DNA of 64,000 nucleotides from Argyresthia goedartella (GCA_949825045.1 OX463832.1:19958552-20022551); one strand, 5' to 3'; positions 44,269 to 56,519 are shown, numbered from the stretch's first letter. Made by a program: numbers and translations. The notes: generated by a model not told the origin, from the letters alone.

Positions 44269-45033
44269 AGTAGTTTATGTGACTGATACATAGAGGGCAT
44301 TAAAACTCGAGGGCGAGTGCCATATTAATATCACTCCAGAGTTTTAATGCCTAATTATGTATAGTTACATAAACTAGTTTATCTACTCACATGTCATAAG
44401 CTCTCTTTGATGTGTTCAGGAACCACATGTTTGACCGGCATTGTGGCATTGATAATTGCTCTGCACTTGTTTAGCTTTGTTCAATAGTACCAACTTCACA
44501 GACAAACTAGGGGCGGCACGCAGGCGGGCGTTGGCGTTCGAAATTTGAATGTCATAATATGTAGAAAAATTACACATTATGGTCATAATGTGTAATTTTT
44601 CAGATAAGAAATGAGTTTTTACCAAGTAGTTTAACATTATGCTGATCGTAACGTGCGGTTTTTGTACGCAGTAGAGAGGGTTTATGATACACGTGCGTAG
44701 ATAAACTAATTTATCTACACACATGTCATAGCTCTCTTTTATGTGTTCAGGAACCACATGATTGACCGGCATTGTGGCATTGATAATTGCTCTGCACTTG
44801 TTTAGCTTTGTTCAGTAGTACCAACTTCAGAGACAAACTAGGAGCGGTACGCAGGCGGGCGTTGGCGTTCGAAATTTGAATGTCATAATTTGTCGAAAAT
44901 TTATACATTATAGTCATAATATATCAATATTCAGATAATAACTGAGTTTTTACCAAGTAGTATATCATTATGCTGGTCGTAACGTGCGGTTTTTGAACGC
45001 AGTAAAGATGGTTTATGATACGTGTGTCGATAA
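44269..45033 (+). repeat. MITE-1, one composite copy plus a second inverted-repeat module
   Basis: First copy 44269-44703 with the hairpin module; a second copy lacking it follows directly, 44704-45033, sharing the AACTAATTTATCTACACACA junction. Confidence 0.85.
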
Positions 45034-45307
45034 AAGTAATTTCATATTTAAAAAATCCATAAAAAAATAGGGAAGCCATCTACAGGAAATATGTTTATTG
45101 TTAATATATGCACCAAGTCATCGTACTTATTATGCGAATAACGAACCTTTATCTCGTATGGCTAACATATACAACAAAGATTTTAAATTTGTAGATTTAT
45201 TTCAACACCCCAAAAAAACTTTCAGACGCAATATTGTCGATAAGTTATTTATCTCCAGATGGCGATGACAACTGATTAATTCCAATATATGCTCTTTTTT
45301 TATAGGG

Positions 45308-45540
45308 AAATATTAAACTGCACATCAAAAATACTGATTGGCACAGCAAATATCAGGGCAAAGCACTGCGGTAGCTTAGGTGAAGGGTAAAGGGGGTGAG
45401 CGAAGCGAAGCCCCCTTTATCCTTCGTGTTACGTTGAACATGCAAGAACAACAAAAAATATTGAAAACATAAAAAGTACTTTTCATGATCCTTTTTTGCT
45501 GTGCAAATCAGTATTTTTGATGTGCGATGAAATACTAGCC
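45308..45540 (+). repeat. Rep-3, near-complete copy
   Basis: TATTAAACTGCACATCAAAA, GGGTAAAGGGGGTGAGCGAA, GTGCAAATCAGTATTTTTGA. Confidence 0.8.
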
Positions 45541-45547
45541 ATTCTAC

Positions 45548-45589
45548 ATAAAAATAAGAGCATATATAAATATATGCTCTTATTTTTAT
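45548..45589. repeat. Perfect 20-bp inverted repeat, 2-nt loop
   Basis: Left arm ATAAAAATAAGAGCATATAT, right arm its exact reverse complement at 45570-45589. Confidence 0.9.
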
Positions 45590-45730
45590 ATTGGATTTAT
45601 TTTTATTTAGGACATATTCCTTTATATGTATATATACTAGATAGATATATATATATATTTTTATTAGTTTTTTCATATCCATAGTCTATATAGTAAGTAT
45701 TTATATTCTTATATTAATACTTACTCTCAA

Positions 45731-46008
45731 ATCATGATTCAAATATCAATGAAAATTTCGCTGTGTGATCTTTTTTTTTTATTGGAGGAAAAAAAATGGA
45801 ATTACCCATGCCCAGGAGTCACACATCCTTGCTATGCCCGGGGTCCCCACATATTGAGCGGGCATCAGACTATACAGACTAAAAACAATCGCTTTGTGTT
45901 TACCGTTATCGATAGTCGATTTAACTGTGAGCCATGACCTCGGTATATGCTGAAGGCTTTCTACCTGCAATTTGCCCTTTTGGGCGATATATATGTGTGT
46001 ATTGTATG
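45731..46008 (+). repeat. Dispersed repeat shared with 32847-33117
   Basis: CATGATTCAAATATCAATGA to TTGCCCTTTTGGGCGATATA; opposite orientation to the other copy. Confidence 0.7.
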
Positions 46009-46462
46009 ATATATATGGGTGTTTCGTCACCCTATCAAGTCCGTGGTAAATATGGAATGGAGGAAGGAAGGCGCACGAAGCGACGGACAGTTGGGTGACT
46101 TTTTTTGTCGCCGGACACGCCCCCGCTGGCAAGAAGGCCACTCGCCGCGTCATTGGCTGCATAATAGATCGTTAGCGAGTTGTGTCATGGGAAAGTGAGG
46201 AAATTGTGTCACTCCCAACCTTAATTGACAGTATAATACGCAAAAAAAATCCCCTAGCCTATCAATAAAATATTCTAGTATAACAATAGTGTTCATATGT
46301 GTATGTGCTAAGCTAGGCTTAATTTTCAGCTTAAGCTTAAGCAAGCGTACTTACCTACCTATGTATTTTTTGTTTTTTGTCATTCATTTCATTTTTCTAT
46401 TATTATTAATGTCAAACACTGAAATATATTGAATGGTTTCTGTAAGAAAACACTAATCTTTG

Positions 46463-46620
46463 AATGAATGAATGAATGAATGAATGAATGAATACTTTAT
46501 TGCACAAAACAAACATACAGAGATATACAAAGAAAGATATATGTACAAGAGGCGCGCTTATCTCTATAAAAGAGATTTCTACCAGCAAACCCAGATAGGA
46601 AAGGAAAGTGGATTGTGAGA
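46463..46620 (-). repeat. LINE 3' end with (TGAA)n tail
   Basis: GAATGAATGAATGAATGAAT then ACTTTATTGCACAAAACAAA and CTTATCTCTATAAAAGAGAT, a 3' UTR type common in moth LINEs. A related piece is near 50130-50180. Confidence 0.6.
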
Positions 46621-46923
46621 GATCTTTTTGTAGTTTTGAAAAGGTAATCTAGTGTAGATTACGTAGGTATAAAACAACACATATTTGTTGTTGTTGCTTT
46701 TCTCATGACAGCCGATTTGTGTCGAGAGGTAGCATTTTCTTAGTAGTCTGGGACTCTCAGGCCGGGACAAAAAATACTGAAGTTGCAGTGTCATTCTTTT
46801 CAAACACAATAAGAGAATGTTTCTTCAGCTACTCAGAAGTATAACTCTTATAGTTCTGAGTGCTACCATTCAAACAGAATCACTTGATATGTCTGTCAAG
46901 CGGTGGAAGCCGTTAGGGCGTGA

Positions 46924-46990
46924 TAGATAGATAGATAGATAAATGTTTATTCCATCAAAGCAGCACGCATATAAATTAAAAGTGGTACGA
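46924..46990 (-). repeat. LINE 3' end with (GATA)n tail
   Basis: GATAGATAGATAGATAAATG then TTTATTCCATCAAAGCAGCA. Confidence 0.5.
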
Positions 46991-47286
46991 AGATGCACTA
47001 CAAAAGAACTTAAATGATAGCAAAATAATAAAAACAAACACACATAAATTTATAACATAAAACAATAAAGCAAAAAGAAGAATATAGGTGCGCTGCATTG
47101 ACGCGAAAAGGTCAAAGCTCAGTCAAAAAAAAAAAATGTGTCAGAAAGAGATATATCCTTACAAGTGTTTAAAGATGTGGAAATAAATAAATACATTGCA
47201 TATAAATGTGTTGAAATAATGAGTAAGTTTCATGAGAGGATAGTACAAAATACTTATACATGAAGATTATATAAATAAGGATATTA

Positions 47287-47706
47287 GTAGTTTATGTGAC
47301 TGCTGCATAATGCCTAATTATGTACAGTTACATACACTAGTTTATCTACACACATATCATAAGCTCTCTTTGATGTGTTCAGGAACCGCATGTTTGACCG
47401 GCATTGTGGTTCTGCAATTGTTTAGCTTGTTCTGTAGTACCAACTTCACGCAGACGGGCGTCGGCGTTCGAAATTTGAATGTCAGTACCAACTTCACAGA
47501 CAAACTAGGGACGGCACGCGGGTGGGCGTCGGCGTTCGAAATTTGAATGTCATTATATGTAGAAAAACTACACATAATGACCATTATGTGTAGTTTTCCA
47601 GATACGAAATGAGTTTTTACCAAGTAGTTTAACATAATGCTGATCGTAACGTGCGGTTTTTGAACGCAGTAAAGAGGGTTTATGATACGTGTGTAGATAA
47701 AAGTAT
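47287..47706 (+). repeat. MITE-1 with internal duplication
   Basis: GGCGTTCGAAATTTGAATGT and preceding ACCAACTTCAC occur twice (47440-47485 and 47487-47552); otherwise a normal copy ending GTGTGTAGATAAAA. Confidence 0.8.
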
Positions 47707-47969
47707 ATTATACCTTGTGTCTAGTAGTGAGTGAATATGACGTGGGCTTTGATGTCAGAATAAATTATCAAGCCTAAGTTTTGTTGTTCTGTCAATGTGT
47801 TTCGTTGGTACCTTGTTGCGTATGCGGCTGGCAGTAGAAAGGAGGCTCGTATCTGTCAAACCCTTCGTCTGACGGCGACATAGAGCCATAACTGGACATT
47901 GCACTTCTATTCTGTGAACAAAATCGAAATTAAACATAGGTATCAATTAACATGTATTTTGAGGTTATG

Positions 47970-48225
47970 CCTCCCAAGCGTGGTTTCGGGTTCAAATCCC
48001 GACTGGGAGGAAGAAATAAAAAGTCTTGGATGTTTATATGTGTGTGACAACGCTGTTTCTGGTTGCCACGCCACAGAGTATCCTACTGTGGGGCCAAAAG
48101 CCTGTATTTATTTACCTATGTGTTTATTTACAGGCACATACATTGCTTCTGGCCCCACACTAGGATACCCTGTGTCGTGGAAAACAGAAACACCGACGTC
48201 ACACACATCAACATCTAAGACCTAA
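47970..48225. mobile_element. SINE-B, inverted pair
   Basis: Plus-strand copy 47970-48125 (head GGTTTCGGGTTCAAATCCCG) followed by a minus-strand body 48126-48225; the two bodies face each other over ~95 bp. Confidence 0.75.
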
Positions 48226-48228
48226 TAT

Positions 48229-48575
48229 GACTAGTGGCCCTGTGGGCAGTAGACCTCGCTAACAGGGGGGACTGTAAACCAATTTATAGGTAAGTATTTT
48301 AGATTCAATCAAAATCAAGTAGTAAAGTAGCCGCACCAATAACTTTGTTAACTACATTTTGCGATTTGAAATACAATCTATTGACTTTTCACGAAAATAG
48401 TTATACTTAGTTTATTTCACTCACTCTCATGGTCTGTATAGATCCTCTTTACTAATCCGTCTCCTACTTCGAGGAGTCCAAACTTGGTATGTTTTGAAAA
48501 TATTTCTTGGATTTTTAGAAAACAGGCGGCCGAAAGTTAATGGTGTAGCATATTCTCGCTTCGCTCGCTCGGTCA
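48229..48575 (+). repeat. Rep-5, short copy
   Basis: ACTAGTGGCCCTGTGGGCAG to TTCGCTCGCTCGGTCAAT. Matches 52730 closely over its first ~300 bp. Confidence 0.75.
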
Positions 48576-48822
48576 ATTATTGTGATACGACTGATTTTGG
48601 TCACGACGACCACTTATGCTAGTCTAAACTTAGACTTACACTTCGCTCGTGGGACAACCTATAGTATGGAAAAGATAACATGGTTCTTGACGTCTGTCAG
48701 TCTTAGTCTGTTAGTGAGGGATATTGATTAAAACATCGATTAATCAAATGAATCAATAAACTCCTCAAACATTTGTGAATTGGATGCAGAACATTTGGAT
48801 AGATTTTGACGTTCCTTTTAGG

Positions 48823-49648
48823 CTTCCGTATCCGAAGGGTGCCGAACGGGATCCTATTACTAAGCCTCCGCTGTCCGTCCGTCCGTCCGTCCGTCTGATG
48901 TCACCAGGCTGTATCTCATGAACCGTGATAGTTAGACAGATGAAAATTTCACAGACGATGTATTTCTGTTGCAGCTATAACAACAAATACTAATAAAACC
49001 GGTCAAGTGCGAGTCTAAATCGCGCACGAAGGGTTCCGTACCACCGTTCAATGGAAGCGATGGTGTGGAGTGAATAGTTTGGATTTTACACAGCAAAATA
49101 TTATTTACAAAGTTATTGGTGCGGTTACTTTCACACTCCATGTACGTAACCAGGTGCATCCATAAGTTTGTATGTGGTATTGAAAGAATTGTTGTATGGG
49201 AGCCCCCTTAAATATTTCTTTTATCCTGTTTTTTAGTATTTGTTGTTATAGCGGCAACAGAAATACATAATCTGTGAAAATTTCTACTCTCTAGCTAGCT
49301 AGGTTCTTGAGATACAGCCTGGTGACAGACGGACGGACGGACGGACGGACGGACAGCGAAGTCTTAGTAATAGGGTCCCGTTTGGAACCCTTCGGGTACG
49401 GAACCCTAAAAAGCAGAATAAAATAAATATTTAAGGGGGCTCGCACACAACAATTATTTCAATACCACATACAAAATTATGAGTGCACCTGGTTACGTAC
49501 ATGGAGTGTGAGAGTAGCCGCACCAATAACTTTGTAAACAACATTTTACTATGTAAAATCCAAACTATTCACTCCACACCATCCTTACCATTGTACGGTG
49601 GTAAGGAACCCTTCGTGCGCGAGTTCGACTTGCACTTGACCGGTTTTT
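48823..49648. repeat. Three Rep-2 copies, alternating orientation
   Basis: Minus partial (48823-48998), plus full (48999-49412), minus partial (49413-49648). Junctions fall at the shared AAAACCGGTCAAGTGCGAGT and at GGAACCCTAAAAAGCAGAAT. Confidence 0.8.
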
Positions 49649-50084
49649 CAATTTCGATTAGTTGCGATTGTTTTGGTTTTAAAAAGTGGAATTTACGAAG
49701 TTTTAGGTTTATGTCATATCACTTCTAAGATTTTAACTGTACCTACATGAACGATAAATCTACGGGGAAGATATTTTACCCTTAATTTGGATCCACGTGC
49801 TCCGAAATAAAAGCTTTGAATTTAAATTGAAGATGTATTTTTGTTTGCGGCCATAGGTTTTTTGAGGAAAGTCGTTCACTACAACGAAAGGTCAGCTCAT
49901 AAAATATGGCAAAATTACCGGTATCGCCTGACTGAATGACTGAATAGCTACAAAAAATGAGCGCGACTAGAAATACTGGTTTCGTCTGACAAAACTACTG
50001 AATTACGCGACTAGAAATCTTAATCAGCAACTTAATTAGAATTGCATAAAATACAAAACAAGCGTTGGATTATGTTGTTCTTAC

Positions 50085-50250
50085 ATTTCGTAATTTCAAA
50101 ACAGGCATACAGATATCTTGTAATAAAAAAAACATGTACAAAGACGAGCTTATCTCTAACAAGATATTTCTTCCAGCATACCAACCAACATGTTCAGCCT
50201 AACACAAATGATAAAGGGGCTTCGCTTTGCTCACCCCCTTCATCCTATGT
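50085..50250 (-). repeat. LINE tail piece joined to Rep-3 fragment
   Basis: GACGAGCTTATCTCTAACAA (LINE 3' UTR-like), then ATGTTCAGCCTAACACAAAT and GGGGCTTCGCTTTGCTCACC (Rep-3 reversed). Confidence 0.55.
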
Positions 50251-50262
50251 TGTTATCTTTAT

Positions 50263-50925
50263 CTACACACGTATCATAAACCCTCTTTACTGCGTCCAAA
50301 AACCGCACGTTACGATCTTCATAATGATATACTACTTGGTAAAAACTCATTTCTTATCTGAATATAGATACATTTTGAGTATTATGACCATAACGTAGGT
50401 ATCAATATTTCGACATATTATGACATTCAAATTTCAACGCCGACGCCCGCCTGCGTGCCGCCCCTAGTTTGTCTGTGAAGTTGGTACTACTGAACAAGAT
50501 AAACAAGTGCAAAGCAATTATCAATGCCACCATGCTGCTCGAACATGCGGTTCCTGAACACATCAAAGAGAGCTTATGATATGTGTGTAGATAAACTAGT
50601 GTATGTAACTATATCATACCTTGGACACTATTTACACACATTGATCTAGCCCCAAACTAGGATTTCCTGTATCTTGGGTACTAGACAACGATACACATAC
50701 TTATATAGATAAATAATATACTTAGATAGATAAACAACCATTAGGGTACAGACATCTGTTCTCTTCAAACAAATATTTGCCCCCACCGGGACTCGAACCC
50801 GGGACCCTTGGATTCGTAGGCAGGGTCACTGCCGAGTTGGCCATTCGGGTCGTCAGCTACTGTATAATTAGGCATTATGTATCAGCCACATAAACTACTA
50901 TTATTTAGCTAATAAGCGGTGGCAA
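50263..50925 (-). repeat. MITE-1 interrupted by SINE-A
   Basis: TTTATCTACACACGTATCAT to GTGTATGTAACTATA (50617), SINE-A at 50618-50855, then CTGTATAATTAGGCATTATG and CACATAAACTACTATTA. Confidence 0.8.
50618..50855 (-). mobile_element. SINE-A, full copy
   Basis: TACCTTGGACACTATTTACA to GCCATTCGGGTCGTCAG. Sits inside MITE-1. Confidence 0.85.
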
Positions 50926-52245
50926 AACCAGTATTTTAGTCACGCAAATCAGTAATTGTGTCGCGCAATTCAGCATTTTTTTCGTTCATTTCAGGACACT
51001 CCGCTGTTCACCATAGTAAAGTGCCCAGTATTTCTTCGCTGATGATCTTAGGGGGGTGATTGATGAGTGAATACCTTCCTATTTAAATTTCTTAACCTGA
51101 GCTTGATCCTTACCCTCCAGTCATAATAATGTTACTAGAGGATACAAAAAGCAAATTGTTTATGCTATGCCACGGTTTGATAGCCAAAATGTGCTCTACA
51201 CATGCGTAGATATTTACCACCGTCCTCCGTTTTCGTCGCAGCTGCAACGTAACTTTTACCCAACCTCACATTCACACCAAAATGCCACAGTGTTTTTTTT
51301 TTTCCATTTTTACGGCTCTGGATTCTTGTCCTTTAGCCGGGTCTTAAAGTTCTGACTATGGTTACTTTTATTGTTCCGTAGTCTCACCACTGCATCCGAA
51401 CACACCCTTGAGCATAAAAACATGTCATTTCCCAGATGAGATGGCAGAGGCACCTTCACATAATACATCTAACCTTCCTATGTCGCGTTTCCGAATCACG
51501 TCAACAAAGCCATCATCGCTCACGTGACGTCACGACCATCATGCCCGTTCCGAATGGGAAATGGCGACCACCATAGATATCCATTCGGAACGCTTTCCAA
51601 GCGACGGTAGACGTTGACACTGACAGATGACAATATTATGACACAACTTTTTTAAGTTATTATAATTTCGATTCGTAGACAGACGTAACAGTTATATTAG
51701 CTTTGTGTTGTAGCTTTTGTATCGTATGCGCATATTAGTAAACTAAACTGAAAATCTAGTGTACTTTATACTGTAGTAATGTTAACTGTTACTGTTTGTT
51801 AGTTTACCCACATAGTTTACGATAAGTTGTGCTATGAGAAATAAATAAATTTTGTCTTTGTCTCTGTTGGGTGAATAAGTGAGGAAATAAACAATTATGG
51901 AGAGCCAAAAGTCGCTGCTAGCTGTTCTAATTTAGAGATTGTCAGCTGCCAGCGTGACAGCTGTCACTTTTGATGGCTCACTCACAGTGCTGACGCTGAA
52001 AGCATGGGCGATGATAGAACAACATGGCGGCGTTAATGATGTCATTCATGACGTCATATCAATCATTTTGAGCTATTGTTGACACGCTAAAACTCATTCG
52101 GAACGACCTCGTAGACGCTGTCATCGACTATGGTGCGATTCGGAACGCGCTGCTACTATCATGAATTTTTTGACAGCTGTCATAGGCGTGTGTCCGCTAC
52201 TTGTCGTTCTGACCATAATTTCCAACTTGTCTATAAATGTAGCCC
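50926..52245. other. Upstream region, nothing identified
   Basis: Contains repeated CATTCGGAACG-type motifs (51540, 51585, 52098, 52138), suggesting an old repeat, but ends are unclear. No gene is supported. Confidence 0.4.
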
Positions 52246-52249
52246 ATTA

Positions 52250-52345
52250 GTGTCCCCGCCGAGGGGCATCGGCCTTTACCCGGATACGAGTAACATTGAG
52301 CCATACTCTACCAGCTGGCTCAGTGTTAGAAGTTATCAAATCGCC
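52250..52345 (+). repeat. Dispersed repeat related to 19240
   Basis: CGGCCTTTACCCGGATACGA, GTAACATTGAGCC, CTGGCTCAGT. Confidence 0.5.
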
Positions 52346-52447
52346 CTATTGAGGGCCTCTTGACTAGTGATGCAACGAATACTACTTTTACGACCGACGC
52401 GCTTATTCGCCGAATACGAAAATTATGTAAATGTATATTATTCGGCA

Positions 52448-52481
52448 AATACGAATATTCGTATTCGTATTCGTATTCGTT
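52448..52481. repeat. (TATTCG)n hexamer run
   Basis: CGAATATTCGTATTCGTATT continuing to TATTCGTTGC. Confidence 0.8.
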
Positions 52482-52729
52482 GCATCACTTCACTACCTCT
52501 GACACAGCTTTTCTGCTGCCATCGAGCAGCGATAGTAGCCGGGACCTACAGCTTAACGTGTCGTCCGAAACACGGAAGCGGCCGATACAAATGCCACAAA
52601 GAACGGGCACCCATCCAGTACCCGTCTCGGCCAGATGTTGCTACCCGCATGGTGGTTTCCGATGTGCGAATACCGCAAGGCCACGGACGCTCAGACCTCA
52701 CCTACATCCTTGTCTATTATATTATAATA

Positions 52730-53340
52730 CTAGTGGCCCTGTGGGCAGTAGACCTCGCTAACAGGGGGAACTGTGAACCCATTTTTTAGGTAAGTATTTT
52801 AGATTCAATCAAAATCAAGTAGTAAAGTAGCCGCACCAATAACTTTGTAAACTACATTTTGCGATTTAAAATACAATCTATTGACTTTTCACGAAAATAG
52901 TTATAGTCTATTTCACTCAATCTCATGGTCTGTATAGATCCTCTTTAATAATCCGTCTCCTACTTCGAGGAGTCCAAACTTAGTATGTTTTGAAAAGATT
53001 TCTTGGATTTTTAGAAAACAGGCGGCCGAAGGTGGTATTGGTGTAGTATATTTTTAGAACCGGCTCGTGAAGCCCTTTAATTTGATACCCCACACGATAG
53101 GTTTCAAAAAAAAAAACATACAATAAAATTATGACGTCATAACTCCCCAAGGGGAAAATCAAGAAAAGCTCTCGACAAAAAAAAAATCTTTTAATTCAAG
53201 GAATACGTGTGCCAAGTTTTGTGAGGATCGGTTGGAAACTGTGGCCCATAGACCGGAACTGACAGACATAGAGACAGACGAAAGCAAAATCGGCCTCCTA
53301 TCGAAATGGAGCCCTTCGCTCGATTCGCTCGCTCGGTCAA
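52730..53340 (+). repeat. Rep-5, long copy
   Basis: CTAGTGGCCCTGTGGGCAGT to CGCTCGCTCGGTCAA; it contains an extra ~260 bp absent from the 48229 copy. Confidence 0.7.
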
Positions 53341-53365
53341 TAAAGAAAAAGCAAAACTTAAAAAA

Positions 53366-53839
53366 CTAGTGGCTCTGTGAGCTGTAGACTTCGCGAGTGA
53401 CATTTTCTATTAATAACACATGCACACTTATGAATGCACCTGGCTACGTATATGGAGTATGAAAGTAGCCGCACCAATAACTTTGTGAACTAAATTTTGC
53501 GGTCTTAAAACCTATTGACTTTTCACCAAAATTATATAGCCTGTTACTGTCAGGGCCTCTACAAATCCACCGACACCTCATTTCTTAAAATCCGTCAAGT
53601 TGTTTGGACTGCAGCGGTTTTTTGAAATTTCCAACCCCCACATCTCCGCCATTTTGGAAAAAATCCAAAAACTGAATCGACAAAAATAAATAGTTAATTA
53701 TTGAAACTTCTCACAAAAGTTCACGACAATTGTTTGAGAAATGCGGCCTGTAGAGAATAACATCCGGCCGGACACACGAAAGCATTTTGCCCAATCCTGA
53801 AACGGAGTTTCGCTTCGCTCGTTTCGCTCGCTCGGTCAA
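53366..53839 (+). repeat. Rep-5, divergent copy
   Basis: CTAGTGGCTCTGTGAGCTGT to TTTCGCTCGCTCGGTCAAA, 25 bp after the previous copy. Confidence 0.65.
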
Positions 53840-53873
53840 AAACCGCCTTCAATTAAACTCTATTAAACAAATT

Positions 53874-53930
53874 GGGAAACGATTGCTAAAATAGTTGGTA
53901 ATCAACCAACTTTTTTAGCAATCGTTTCCC
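53874..53930. repeat. 57-bp inverted repeat
   Basis: GGGAAACGATTGCTAAAATA pairs with TTTTAGCAATCGTTTCCC, arms ~26 bp with one or two mismatches. Confidence 0.85.
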
Positions 53931-54006
53931 ATCCCAATGCCAATCACAACCAAGCCATCTTCCCGGGAACTCCAGTCTCCAAATGCACGCCGAGATGAGA
54001 GATGAC

Positions 54007-54260
54007 GACCCGAATGGCCGAGTCGGCAGTGACCCTGCCTACGAAGCCAAGGGTCCCGGGTTCGAGTGCCGGTGGGGGCAAATATTTGTTTGATGAGAAC
54101 GGACGTTTGTACCCTAGTCATGGCTTTTTATCTATCTGAGTATATACTATTTATCTATATAAGTATGTGTATCGTTGTCTAGTACCCAAGATATAGGGAA
54201 TCCTAGTTTGGGGCTATATAGATCAATGTGTGTAAATAGTGTCCAAGGTATTATTATTAA
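54007..54260 (+). mobile_element. SINE-A, full copy
   Basis: CGACCCGAATGGCCGAGTCG to GTGTCCAAGGTATTATTATT. Confidence 0.85.
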
Positions 54261-55320
54261 TAAGTACAGTGCAGAGAATAACACAAATATGTAGTCATAT
54301 TTCATGGTGTTGTTCGGGACATAATTCTGATCAACTTCCACTATGAACTTTATTTTTCACTTCTCCATACAAATCAGCTGACCGCCCCGGCCAAATCCTA
54401 TGCAGGAAAGAAAAATCAAGTTGCTCTGATCAAATCGGTGTCAGAGTAAAAGTTGTTCAGAACGATGTCCCTAACAACACCCCGAAGTATGACTACACCT
54501 TTCTGTTACACCCTGTATAGAAAGTACCCAAATCGCAGCATTTACGCCAATTAAACGTAGATAATCCTTTTGTTTCTCTTACAGAAATTTGGTAAGTTGA
54601 ATTGCGATATTACATGGTTATTCATAATTTACAACTCCCATTTTCGGTTTACCTAAACGTACTGTACCTAATGATAATAGGACAAATAAAGTCTTCGGCA
54701 ATAACTAATCATTCTTTATTAATAAAGATAATACAAAATACCTAAATCAAATTTAATCATTGTTTCCAGTACCGTTTTCTCCATAACCTTTAATATTTCT
54801 CGCCTTGGGTATACTCTCGTACATTGGGTATACCTACTTTTGTTTCCATATTGTTGTCGTATAAAAACGTGCATATATGCATATATGGGAATACATAGGC
54901 ACCTGAACCTGATGGCATATAATTTATGAAACACTTGAAAGATATAAACATAACCTAAAATTTCAGTCCTTGTTAGCAAACGTAGCAATATTGTCAGATA
55001 AGCTCATTGCTGGCAGTTCATTCCAATATTAGCCATTGATGAATAGAATTTCTGATTGAAGATTGCATGTAATATTCGAAGAGTTTTCTCGATTTATCAG
55101 GTCCTGATGTTGATAAATTGTTGAGAAGCTCTCCTGGTAGCAGATACGTCACCATCACATTCACTTCACCACGCATCATACCGTCATGAAGAAACCATAT
55201 CACAGCCTAGTATGGATCAGTTCCGGTAACCATCTGTGGTTTGATCACCAGTTCCACTTAAAAAAAATGCTTCCAAGGGGAAATGCACGAGTTATAATGA
55301 AAAAAAAACCGCTATAGTGA
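54261..55320. other. Upstream region, one repeat fragment, otherwise nothing identified
   Basis: 54390-54530 resembles 15560-15640 and 16055-16085 (CTTTCTGTTACACCCTGTAT). The rest is AT-rich without motifs. Confidence 0.45.
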
Positions 55321-55321
55321 T

Positions 55322-56519
55322 AATAATAATACCTTGGACACTATTTACACACATTGATCTAGTCCCAAACTAGGATTCCCTGTATCTTGGGTACTAGACA
55401 ACGATACACATACTTACATAGTATTATACTTTGATAGAATTCAAAATTCAAAATTCAAAAAGAGTTTATTTCCATAAGAAACACATAGGTAACATTTGGA
55501 GAATGTCAAATCTTAAACTAACACATGTATAAGTTACAGGGAAATATAGAACTCAATTTTAATTCCGTCACCTCAATGTTTTAGATGCTGGAGGCAAAGA
55601 GGCGACTAGAAACCTCCAGCTTTATACGTTATTTTTTACAGAATTGGAGCAAACACCTTCCCAAGCTTTCTTGTCTTCTACATAATCTGATATTTTGTAG
55701 TAACCTTTTTAACATAAGTGATTTTTAACAACATTTTTAAATTTATTTACAGACAATTCTTGTAACTCAGTCGGTATTTTGTTGTAAAAGCGAATACATT
55801 GCCCTTTAAAAGATACATTAACCTTATGGAGCCTAGTAGTAAGTATAGCTAGTTTATTCCTATTTCTAGTGTTGACATTGTGCCTGTCGCTATTCTTAGG
55901 AAATTTATCAATGTTTTTGTGGACGTACATTAGGTTTTCATAAATATACTGACACGGCACTGTCATAATGTTAATTTCCTTAAATTTACAACGCAGTGAC
56001 TCTCTGGGACCCACATTGTAGAATGCACGAACAGCCCTCTTTTGCAGCACAAATATTATGTTAATGTCTGCAGCGTTCCCCCACAGCAGTAGACATCTAT
56101 GCCGTAAGACATAATGCTATGGAAGTAGCTGAAGTAAACTAGTCTAGCTGTTTCCACGTCCGTAAAAAGACGGATTTTTTTAACTTCATAAACTGCGGAG
56201 CTGAGTTTTTTTGATAGCTTATCTATGCGTGGGCCCCACTGAAGCTTATTATCTAAGGTGATTCCTAGGAATACCGTGCTATCTACAATTTCTAAATTTT
56301 CACCTTTAACATTAACATTAGCCGAGACTTGTTTAACATTGGGAAGTATAAACCGAATACATTTAGTTTTGTTATTGTTCAGTAAAAGATTATTAGCACT
56401 AGATAAACAACCACGACTAGGGTACAGACATCCGTTCTCATCAAACAAATATTCGCCCCCACCGGGACTCGAACCCGGGACCCTCGGCTTCGTAGGCAGG
56501 GTCACTGCCGACTCGGCCA
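55322..56519 (-). mobile_element. SINE-A split by a LINE
   Basis: SINE tail and body 55322-55434 and SINE head 56398-56519 read continuously once the inserted LINE is ignored: CTTTGATAG on one side, AGATAAACAACCACG on the other. Confidence 0.8.
55435..56398 (-). pseudogene. LINE, 5'-truncated, inserted into SINE-A
   Basis: Minus strand: [56 protein letters not shown], then after one frame break [13 protein letters not shown] and [17 protein letters not shown]. This is the region from after the YADD box to the end of a Jockey/CR1-like ORF2. The 3' end has (AAAATTC)n repeats at 55440-55460. Confidence 0.8.
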
